From: JAVBSC01 sp031547305 | GTDB lineage: Bacteria; Desulfobacterota; Desulfovibrionia; Desulfovibrionales; Desulfovibrionaceae | Length of the DNA: 9,973 nt | Assembly (NCBI GenBank): GCA_031547305.1 | Contig: JAVBSC010000083.1 | Location: 1-9,973, forward strand | Direction of reading: 5' to 3' | Part shown: positions 1 through 6,033 of the stretch, piece by piece | How the letters are laid out: each line of letters begins with the position of its first letter | Numbering within the stretch: the stretch's first letter is position 1 | Notes under the pieces: generated by a model | What the model was told of the DNA's origin: nothing | The model's input: the letters and a program-made list of their open reading frames with translations, nothing else | Databases searched by the model: none | Translations under genes and position numbers: made by a program

Positions 1-2
1 TA

Positions 3-74
3 CTTTACGGGATCTTGCTGGACATTTTTATCTATATCTGGCCCAGACAAAACCAAAACCTGCAACGAGCCTGA
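3..74 (+). CDS. Possible 3' end of an unidentified gene (membrane-like tail)
   Basis: The frame starting at base 3 is open to a TGA at 72-74 and would encode about 23 residues, LYGILLDIFIYIWPRQNQNL then QRA. A hydrophobic, aromatic stretch is followed by a polar basic tail, as at the cytoplasmic end of a last membrane helix. Two hairpins follow closely (91-129 and 140-159), and the second has a T-rich plus-strand tail, which fits a gene ending here. The evidence is thin: only 23 codons are visible. A competing minus-strand reading starts with ATG at 77-75 behind a GGAAAG-like ribosome site and also runs open to the edge. I cannot name either product. Confidence 0.3.
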   Translation, partial: LYGILLDIFIYIWPRQNQNLQRA

Positions 75-90
75 CATCTTTCCAAAAGAC

Positions 91-129
91 ACAAAGCCCG
101 GATTTGGCTTGGCCAAATCCGGGCTTTGT
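91..129 (-). terminator. Perfect 18-bp hairpin, probable terminator of the tRNA-Asn transcript
   Basis: Bases 91-108 are perfectly complementary to 112-129, with a 3-nt loop (TTG). Read on the minus strand, downstream of the tRNA, the stem ends in GTCTTTTGG, a short T-rich tail. On the plus strand the tail is not T-rich, so termination of the leftward tRNA transcript is the more likely main role. It may also stabilise the 3' end of the rightward gene ending at 74. Confidence 0.65.
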
Positions 130-139
130 CAGCAGTCTG

Positions 140-166
140 AGCCCGTATTGCTACGGGCTTTTACAT
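140..166 (+). terminator. Hairpin with T-rich tail, probable terminator of the plus-strand gene ending at 74
   Basis: AGCCCGTA (140-147) pairs with TACGGGCT (152-159) around the 4-nt loop TTGC, giving an 8-bp GC-rich stem. The plus strand continues CTTTTACATT, a typical Rho-independent tail. With the hairpin at 91-129 it forms a back-to-back terminator pair between the left-edge gene and the convergent tRNA. Confidence 0.5.
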
Positions 167-168
167 TC

Positions 169-244
169 TGGCTCCCCGGGACGGGGTTGAACCGCCGACC
201 TAGTGATTAACAGTCACCCGCTCTGCCGATTGAGCTACCGGGGA
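169..244 (-). tRNA. tRNA-Asn (anticodon GTT), CCA encoded
   Basis: The reverse complement folds into a complete cloverleaf. The acceptor stem is TCCCCGG (244-238) with CCGGGGA (179-173). The D arm contains AGCTCA. The anticodon stem is GTGA/TCAC around the 7-nt loop CTGTTAA, giving anticodon GTT. The T arm is GGCGG-TTCAACC-CCGTC with one G-T pair. The discriminator base is G, and the 3' CCA is genomically encoded (171-169). Total length is 76 nt. The GTT anticodon decodes AAC/AAT (asparagine). The gene is transcribed leftward, divergent from the oxidoreductase operon and towards the hairpin at 91-129. tRNA 3' ends are common integration sites, but no integrase or duplicated 3' segment is visible here. 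Confidence 0.97.
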
Positions 245-273
245 ATAGGCCTCTTGCTTGAGGCGCGAGGGAC

Positions 274-302
274 TAACTACTCAGAATCGGGGGCATAGTC
301 AA
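274..302 (-). promoter_or_regulatory. Candidate sigma-70 promoter of tRNA-Asn
   Basis: On the minus strand TTGACT (302-297) is a near-consensus -35 box. A 17-bp spacer is followed by TAGTTA (279-274), which matches the -10 consensus poorly. This would put the transcription start roughly 23 nt before the mature tRNA 5' end at 244. A small GCCTC/GAGGC hairpin (249-253 with 260-264) falls in that leader. The -35 box is convincing and the -10 box is weak. Confidence 0.4.
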
Positions 303-303
303 C

Positions 304-363
304 AAGAAAATTTCATTTTCTTTTCCCCGTTCCTGCCGGAGGCATCCGGCCGGCGGCGTTTTT
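304..363. promoter_or_regulatory. Two hairpins between the divergent promoters
   Basis: AAGAAAAT (304-311) and ATTTTCTT (315-322) form a perfect 8-bp inverted repeat around TTC, next to the tRNA -35 box. GCCGGA (335-340) and TCCGGC (345-350) form a second hairpin with loop GGCA. It is followed after a GC-rich stretch by a T-run at 359-363, just before the plus-strand -35 box. The AT-rich repeat could be an operator. The GC-rich one could be a terminator shielding the downstream promoter. No regulator is identified and no function is proven. Confidence 0.3.
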
Positions 364-369
364 ATAGTC

Positions 370-398
370 TTGTCAAGCGTGTGGCCAGGTAATATAAT
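370..398 (+). promoter_or_regulatory. Strong sigma-70 promoter of the oxidoreductase-ruvX-mltG block
   Basis: TTGTCA (370-375) lies exactly 17 bp upstream of a perfect TATAAT (393-398). Transcription would start near 405, giving a leader of about 28 nt before the ATG at 433. The -35 box sits inside the 9-bp palindrome CTTGTCAAG (369-377). The same 9-mer recurs in the response-regulator promoter at 9321-9329. The placement argues against translation starting at the TTG at 370, which is part of the -35 box. Confidence 0.75.
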
Positions 399-432
399 AC
401 TTGTTTCATCATTACAAAAAGCGGGAATTTTC

Positions 433-3400
433 ATGGCTCACAAAGGCCCCCATATATCCGTAGACGCGGCTTCCATCGTGCCCAGGGTTTTGCGCATCAA
501 CCAGGATGAGTTTGAGGACTGGCCGGAAGGTGTGCGTAACCTGACCCTGGACATCGCCCAGGAACTTTTTCTGGTGCGCTACAATCCTTTTATTGACCCG
601 CAAATGGTCAAGCAGAGCGTGCAGGGCCGCTTTGAGGAATCCCGCCGCGCCCTGGCCCATCATTACGCCACCAGCATCGGCGAAGGCATCACCATGTTCT
701 GGAGCGCCCACGAGGGCGACATGGCTTTTCAGAAGGAGCTGATCTCCCGCCTGGGTGATGTGCTGCCCAAGGCCAACATTGACGCCCGGCCCATGTCCAT
801 GGTCTGCAATTCCACGGACGCCACGGACCTGCGCCTGGAATTGCCGCTGCTGGTGGTCACCCCGGAATCCGCCGAGGAAGTCAGCGCCGTGGTCAAGCTG
901 GCCAACGAGATGCAGTTCGCCCTGATTCCGCGCGGCGGTGGTTCCGGCCTTACCGGCGGAGCCATCCCGGCCCGCAAGCGCTCGGTCATCCTTTCCTTGA
1001 GCAAGCTGACCCGCCTGGACGAGCCGGATGCGGAGAGCATGAGCATCAAGGTCCAGGCCGGGGTGGTCACCCAGGACGTCATGGACCTGGCCGCCCGCAG
1101 CAAGCTGCTGTTTTCCGTGGACCCGGCCTCGCGCACTGCGTCCACCATTGGCGGGAATATTGCGGAAAACTCCGGCGGGCCGCTCTGCTTTGAATACGGC
1201 ACGGCCATAGACAACATTCTGTCCTTTCGCATGGTCACGCCCACCGGGGAAATAATCGACGTTATCCGCAAGGACCACCCGCGCCACAAGATCATGGAGG
1301 ACGAGACCGCCATCTTTGAAGTGCGCGATATTTCCGGCGGGGTGCGCAGCGTGGTGCGCCTTAAAGGCTCGGACCTGCGCCTGCCCGGCCTGGGCAAGGA
1401 CGTGACCAACAAGGCCCTGGGCGGCCTGCCCGGCGTGCAGAAGGAAGGCGCGGACGGCATCATTGTTGATGCGGAATTCGTTCTGCACAAGCAGCTCAAG
1501 CATTTCAGGGTCATGGTTCTGGAATTCTTCGGCCGCTCCATGACCACAGCCACCTACGTGATAGGCGACGTTGTCAAAATGCGCGATGACATCCGCGTTC
1601 AAGGGGATTTGGTCAAGATTTCCGCCCTGGAGGAATTCAACAGCAAGTACGTGCAGGCCATCGAGTACAAGAAAAAATCCTCCCTGTACGAGGGCGAGCC
1701 TATTTCCGTGCTCATCCTGCAACTGGACAGCGACGCGCGGGAGCCCCTGGAAGAGGCGATCCAGAAGATCGTGGACATCTGCGAAGGCTACGACGGCGTG
1801 GACGCCTTTGTGGCCAAGGACGCCAAGGAGGCGGAAGTCTTCTGGTCGGACCGGCACAGGCTTTCCGCCATTGCCAAGCGCACCTCCGGCTTTAAGGTCA
1901 ACGAGGACGTGGTCATTCCCATGCATTCCGTGCCGGAGTTCGCCAGCTTCATGGAGGGGCTCAACCAGGAATACATGGCCAGGGCCTTCCGGAGCGCCCT
2001 GCAGGAAGTCGGCCTGCTGCGCGGTGTGGCCGAGGACGACAAGGAGTTCAACCGGGAGTTCAGCTACGCTTCCAGGGTCATTAAGGGGGAAGTGCCTTAT
2101 GCGGAGCTTTCGGACCAGGAACTGGAACTGCACTCCTGCCTGTATCTGGGGGAGTTGCGTAAAAAATATCCAAAACTCGCCAAACAAATCAGCAAGATCG
2201 AAGAGCGCATGCTCTCCACCCGCATTGTGGTGGCCAGCCATATGCACGCCGGCGACGGCAACTGCCACGTGAACATCCCGGTCAACTCAAACGATCCGGT
2301 CATGCTGGCCAATGCCGAAGACGTGGCCGCCCGGGCCATGCAGAAGGCCCAGGACCTGGGCGGCGTGGTCACCGGCGAGCACGGCATAGGCATTACCAAA
2401 ATCGCTTTTCTTTCGGACGAGAAAATGCAGGCCATGCGCGAGTTCAAGCAACTGGTGGACCCGCGCAACATCCTGAACCCGGCCAAGCTCACCCAGCGCG
2501 ATCTGCCGGTCAAGCCATTTACCTTTTCCTTTAACCGGCTGATTCAGGATCTGGACCAGAGCGGGTTTACGGACAAGGAAAAGTTGATCAGCCTGCTGGT
2601 CAATGTGCAGATCTGCACCCGCTGCGGCAAGTGCAAGCACGTCTGCCCCATGCATTTTCCGGAATCCAACCTGGTTTTTCACCCGCGCAACAAAAACATG
2701 GCTCTGGGCGCGCTGGTTGAAGCCATCTACTATTCCCAGGTCAATTCCGGCAAGCCGGACGAGCGCCTGCGCGAAGAACTGCGTTCCATTACCGAGCACT
2801 GCACCGGCTGCGGCAGATGTTCCGCCGTTTGTCCGGTCAAAATTCATTCCCAGGAAGTGGCTCTGGGCCTGCGGGCCATGCTGGAGGAAGACGGCCGGGG
2901 CGGGCACCCAATCAAGACGCGGGTGCTCAACTACATCTCCGCCAGCCCTTCAGACCGCATCCTCAAAACCGCCAAGCTGGCCTCTGTGGGCCAGAAGCTG
3001 CAAAACCGCGTTCTGGGCCTGGTTCCGGCCGCCTGGCGCAAATCCTTTGAAAACCCGCTCTTTTCCGGCCCCGGCCCGATCACCGGATACCTGAACCTGT
3101 ACGAGGCCATCAACCTGGGGCGCGGTTCCATTTTCGCGCCCAAAGGCGAGATCAAGGGCACGGCTCTGTACTTCCCCGGCTGCGGCGCGGCCGTGTTCAG
3201 CCGCTCCACCGGCCTGGCCGGCATCCTGCTGGCCGTCAAGGCGGGCTGGGCCGTACTTCTGCCCCCGGAGCACCTTTGCTGCGGCTACCCCCTGCTGGCC
3301 GCCGGCATGCAGGAGGCATTCGCCGTAAACCAGGACCGCAACATCGCCCATTTGCGCTCCCTGTGCGCCCATGCCGCCGGGCTTGGCCTTTTCGTCAGAC

Positions 3401-4071
3401 GGGTGCTTACGTCCTGCGGTTCCTGCCGCGACGGCCTGGAGCGCCATTTCTTGCCGGAAGTTCTGCCCAAGGCCATGGAATCCGCCATTGGCTCCAATGC
3501 CGAAATCCCTAAAGTCCAGACCATGGACGTGCTCCAGTTCGCCTTTCAGGCTCTGCCGGTCCTGGTCGGGCAGTTTGCCGGTCCTTCCGGCGTGCTTTAC
3601 CATTCGCCCTGCCACGCGGAGTGGTCCGGCGTGCCAAAGAATAAGGCCGGCGGCCGCTACGCCGAGGCCCTGGCCGTCTTTACCGGCCTGGGCGTCAAAG
3701 TTTCGCCCGGCTGTTGCGGCGAATCCGGCATGGGCGCCATGACCAGCCCGGCCATTTACAACAAGTTGCGCGCCAAAAAATCCGTTGACCTGGACCGCGA
3801 CCTCTCCGGCCTGGACAAGGACGCCCCGGTCATCGTCGGCTGCCCGTCCTGCAAGCTTGGCATCTCCCGCATTCTGCTGAACAAGCACGACCGCCGCCCG
3901 GTCATGCACGCCCTGGAGTTCATCGCCGCCGGCGCCTTTGGTCCGGACTGGCGTCGCCAGGGGCGCAAACTGGCCAAAGACGCCGCGCCGGACGAGCAAG
4001 GCCTGCGCCGCATCGACTTCAGCCATTTGGGCGCGGCTTTGAGCGGCGCGGATGCTGAAGACGAAGAGTAG
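433..4071 (+). CDS. Single-chain FAD/Fe-S 2-hydroxyacid dehydrogenase (D-lactate/glycolate-oxidase type)
   Basis: A predicted 1212-residue flavin and iron-sulfur oxidoreductase that oxidises a 2-hydroxyacid, probably D-lactate, and passes electrons on at the membrane. Residues 1 to about 130 are an extension of unknown role. A PCMH-type FAD domain follows, with PRGGGSGLTGG at 166-176. The FAD-oxidase C-terminal domain has HMHAGDGNCH at 603-612, GEHGIG at 648-653 and DPRNILNPAKL from 676. Two ferredoxin-type 4Fe-4S motifs use C728/731/734/738 and C790/793/796/800. Two CCG (heterodisulfide-reductase-like) domains follow: C917, CC949-950, C995/C998; and C1060, CC1094-1095, C1137/C1140. No signal peptide or membrane helix is evident, so it is probably cytoplasmic and peripheral. 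I chose ATG 433 over the in-frame TTG at 370 because that TTG lies in the -35 box. A weak ribosome site (GGGAA, 423-427) precedes the ATG. Large fused proteins of this type occur in Desulfovibrio. The exact substrate is not shown. Confidence 0.93.
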   Translation: MAHKGPHISVDAASIVPRVLRINQDEFEDWPEGVRNLTLDIAQELFLVRYNPFIDPQMVKQSVQGRFEESRRALAHHYATSIGEGITMFWSAHEGDMAFQKELISRLGDVLPKANIDARPMSMVCNSTDATDLRLELPLLVVTPESAEEVSAVVKLANEMQFALIPRGGGSGLTGGAIPARKRSVILSLSKLTRLDEPDAESMSIKVQAGVVTQDVMDLAARSKLLFSVDPASRTASTIGGNIAENSGGPLCFEYGTAIDNILSFRMVTPTGEIIDVIRKDHPRHKIMEDETAIFEVRDISGGVRSVVRLKGSDLRLPGLGKDVTNKALGGLPGVQKEGADGIIVDAEFVLHKQLKHFRVMVLEFFGRSMTTATYVIGDVVKMRDDIRVQGDLVKISALEEFNSKYVQAIEYKKKSSLYEGEPISVLILQLDSDAREPLEEAIQKIVDICEGYDGVDAFVAKDAKEAEVFWSDRHRLSAIAKRTSGFKVNEDVVIPMHSVPEFASFMEGLNQEYMARAFRSALQEVGLLRGVAEDDKEFNREFSYASRVIKGEVPYAELSDQELELHSCLYLGELRKKYPKLAKQISKIEERMLSTRIVVASHMHAGDGNCHVNIPVNSNDPVMLANAEDVAARAMQKAQDLGGVVTGEHGIGITKIAFLSDEKMQAMREFKQLVDPRNILNPAKLTQRDLPVKPFTFSFNRLIQDLDQSGFTDKEKLISLLVNVQICTRCGKCKHVCPMHFPESNLVFHPRNKNMALGALVEAIYYSQVNSGKPDERLREELRSITEHCTGCGRCSAVCPVKIHSQEVALGLRAMLEEDGRGGHPIKTRVLNYISASPSDRILKTAKLASVGQKLQNRVLGLVPAAWRKSFENPLFSGPGPITGYLNLYEAINLGRGSIFAPKGEIKGTALYFPGCGAAVFSRSTGLAGILLAVKAGWAVLLPPEHLCCGYPLLAAGMQEAFAVNQDRNIAHLRSLCAHAAGLGLFVRRVLTSCGSCRDGLERHFLPEVLPKAMESAIGSNAEIPKVQTMDVLQFAFQALPVLVGQFAGPSGVLYHSPCHAEWSGVPKNKAGGRYAEALAVFTGLGVKVSPGCCGESGMGAMTSPAIYNKLRAKKSVDLDRDLSGLDKDAPVIVGCPSCKLGISRILLNKHDRRPVMHALEFIAAGAFGPDWRRQGRKLAKDAAPDEQGLRRIDFSHLGAALSGADAEDEE

Positions 4072-4077
4072 AGGGCG

Positions 4078-4515
4078 TTGAAATATCTATGCATAGACTA
4101 CGGCCAGAAGCGTTGCGGCATTGCGGTGAGCGATGCCGGCGGGCGGCTGGCCTTTGCGCGGCTGACTCTGGAGCGGCGCACGCGGGAAGCTTTTTTTTCG
4201 GATCTGTTGCGCCTGATTGCGGAAGAAGGGGCGGAAGCCGTGGTTATCGGGCTGCCCAGGTATGGGGACGGTTCGGACAGCCTGACCACGCGGCAGGTGC
4301 GCAACTTTGCGGAGAGTTTGCGACGGCGTTGCGCGTTGCCCATGTATTTTATGGAGGAATGGCTGAGCTCTGACGAGGCTTTTGCCATGTTGCGCGAGTC
4401 AGGCTATAGTCTGGAGGAATTGAAAAGGAATCCGGGCCTGGTGGACAAGGCGGCGGCGGCCAGGATTCTGGAGTCATTTTTAAACCAGCCGGAAGACCGG
4501 CGCGTTCCTGTATGA
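4078..4515 (+). CDS. ruvX: Putative pre-16S rRNA nuclease / Holliday junction resolvase YqgF
   Basis: A 145-residue RNase H-fold protein of the YqgF/RuvX family, linked in the family to 16S rRNA 5' end maturation. The N-terminal CIDYGQKRCGIAVSD (residues 5-19) carries the first catalytic aspartate, D7. VVIGLPRYGDGSDS follows (55-68), then MEEWLSSDEA (92-101) in place of the usual DER motif, with E93/E94 as the likely acid. VDKAAAARILESFL (122-135) supplies the final aspartate, D123. The start is TTG: the upstream gene's TAG at 4069-4071 is in the same frame, and no in-frame ATG precedes the conserved motif. AGAGGG (4070-4075) is the ribosome site, unusually close to the start. It lies 6 nt after the oxidoreductase and overlaps mltG by 4 nt, so the block is probably one operon. 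Confidence 0.93.
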   Translation: MKYLCIDYGQKRCGIAVSDAGGRLAFARLTLERRTREAFFSDLLRLIAEEGAEAVVIGLPRYGDGSDSLTTRQVRNFAESLRRRCALPMYFMEEWLSSDEAFAMLRESGYSLEELKRNPGLVDKAAAARILESFLNQPEDRRVPV

Positions 4516-5897
4516 GCGAAGAGCATAAGAGCGTGGAAGATCGGTGGGAAGGCGGACCGGAGCGGGGTACTTCGGCTGGCGGGGTGCCGGTCCGGCCGGG
4601 CCTGTTGCGGCGTCTGCTGGGCAGGCCGGTTCTGTGTTTTTTTCTGACCCTGTTTTTGGGCTTGGCCATATCTGTTGGCTACTGCGCCTGGGACGCCTGG
4701 AATTTTTTGGGCAGATCCGCCGCCCAGGTGGCCGGGGCGGAGGCCAAGGACGTGATCATAGCCATAGAGCCAGGCCAGACCTTTGACCGGGTGGCCTGGA
4801 TGCTTCGCAAAGAGGGCGCGCTGGCCAGCGTATGGCGCTTTCGCCTGCTGGCCCAGTACAACAAGGCGCTGGGATCGGTAAAGGCCGGGGAGTTTCAGGT
4901 CAGCACCGGCTGGACGCCGGAGCGCATTCTGACGGAGATTGTCTCCGGCCGGGCGCTTTTGTACCGCCTGACCCTGCGTGAAGGGCTGTTCTGCTGGGAG
5001 GCGGCTGGAGCCGTGGAAAAAGCCGGTTTTGCCAAGGCGGACGATTTTAAGGCCGTGCTTACGGACCCGGATTTTTTACGCTATTACGGCATCCCTTTCA
5101 AGAATGCGGAAGGCTTCATTTTTCCGGAAACGTATTTGTTGCGCAAGCCCAGGGCCGTTCTGGAGCGCCGGGACGCGGAAGACCTGGCGAAACTCCTGGT
5201 GGAAAGTTTTTGGAAAAAGACCGCCCAGCTTTGGGAACAGGAAGCGGCCAAAACAGCGCCGGCGGCGGGCGTACAAGCCGTGGCCGGCGCTGGTGAATCA
5301 ACCGGGGCCGCCGGAGCCGCTCCGGCCGGCGGCAACGGGACTGTGCCCGCGGCACCGCAATCCCAGGCGGAATCGGTGCTGGCGACAGGCGCGCCGGATG
5401 CCGCCGTCCGGGCCGAGCCGATCTGGAAAACGGAAAAAACAGCCGTCTCCCCTCTGGTGCCGGCCTTTGCCCGGAAAAATCCGGACGAAGTGCGCCGCCT
5501 GGTCATTCTGGCCTCGCTGGTGGAAAAAGAGACCGCCGTGCCGGAAGAGCGCCCCAAAGTGGCCGGTTTGTACGCCAACCGGCTGCGCATAGGCATGCCG
5601 CTGCAATGCGACCCCACCATAATCTATGGCCTGGGGCCTGGCTTTGACGGGAAAATCCGGCGCTCCAACCTGGATGACGCGAAAAATTTATACAATACCT
5701 ACCAGCACGCCGGGCTGCCGCCGGGGCCGATCTGCTCGCCCGGCCTGAGCGCCCTGAAAGCCGCCTTTAAGCCGGAAAAGCACGATTACTTCTATTTTGT
5801 GGCCACTGGCCTGCCGGACGGATCGCACCGCTTCAGCCGCAATCTGGCGGAACATAACCGGGCGGTACGGGAATACCGGCAGGCGGTTGGGAATTAA
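4512..5897 (+). CDS. mltG: Endolytic murein transglycosylase MltG with an Ala/Pro/Gly-rich insert
   Basis: A 461-residue inner-membrane YceG/MltG protein that cuts nascent peptidoglycan glycan strands and so sets their length. A short cytoplasmic tail precedes one membrane helix at about residues 39-58. A LysM-like segment (EPGQTFDRVAWMLRKEG, 86-102) follows, then the YceG core with EGFIFPETYLL (200-210). ASLVEKET (334-341) holds the probable catalytic E338. The C-terminal hallmarks are LQCDPTIIYGLG (364-375), NTYQHAGLPPGPICSPG (395-411) and YFVATGLPDGSHRFS (428-442). Between FPETY and the catalytic helix there is an insertion of roughly 60-65 residues (about 247-310), rich in Ala, Gly, Pro and Gln. 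It is probably a flexible periplasmic linker that is absent from short family members. Its ATG overlaps the ruvX stop as ATGA, suggesting translational coupling. No strong ribosome site of its own is seen. Confidence 0.95.
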   Translation: MSEEHKSVEDRWEGGPERGTSAGGVPVRPGLLRRLLGRPVLCFFLTLFLGLAISVGYCAWDAWNFLGRSAAQVAGAEAKDVIIAIEPGQTFDRVAWMLRKEGALASVWRFRLLAQYNKALGSVKAGEFQVSTGWTPERILTEIVSGRALLYRLTLREGLFCWEAAGAVEKAGFAKADDFKAVLTDPDFLRYYGIPFKNAEGFIFPETYLLRKPRAVLERRDAEDLAKLLVESFWKKTAQLWEQEAAKTAPAAGVQAVAGAGESTGAAGAAPAGGNGTVPAAPQSQAESVLATGAPDAAVRAEPIWKTEKTAVSPLVPAFARKNPDEVRRLVILASLVEKETAVPEERPKVAGLYANRLRIGMPLQCDPTIIYGLGPGFDGKIRRSNLDDAKNLYNTYQHAGLPPGPICSPGLSALKAAFKPEKHDYFYFVATGLPDGSHRFSRNLAEHNRAVREYRQAVGN

Positions 5898-5919
5898 GGG
5901 GTTAAGCGCGCCTGGAGCG

Positions 5920-5967
5920 GCGGAAGAGAACTTTTGAAAAAGCTTCCTTCCGCTAAAGCTTTTTATT
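5920..5967 (+). terminator. Bulged hairpin and T-run ending the oxidoreductase-ruvX-mltG transcript
   Basis: GCGGAAG (5920-5926) pairs with CTTCCGC (5947-5953). Inside it GAA/TTC and CTTTT/AAAAG continue the stem with single bulges at 5927 and 5943. CTTTTTATT (5959-5967) follows. A mutually exclusive 9-bp helix also exists: AAAAAGCTT (5937-5945) with AAGCTTTTT (5956-5964). Either fold can act as a Rho-independent terminator just after mltG. The overlap also permits conditional read-through into the next gene. Confidence 0.6.
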
Positions 5968-6033
5968 GCGGTTAGGAGAAAGGTGGGGACATATTTTTTC
6001 CGGCAAAGAGTTTTTTTGCAATGGCGGGGAACG

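Noticed and set aside
169..432. tRNA-Asn as an attachment site of an integrated element
   Set aside because: No integrase gene, no direct repeat of the tRNA 3' end and no shift in gene type nearby within the window.
412..2268. Long minus-strand frame (618 codons) opposite the oxidoreductase
   Set aside because: It is a mirror of a high-GC3 coding gene. The plus frame has clear FAD-domain motifs, while the minus product is His/Gly/Ala-rich with no known domain.
2950..4026. Minus-strand frame (358 codons) opposite the CCG domains
   Set aside because: Same codon-mirror artefact. The plus strand encodes intact cysteine ligand sets.
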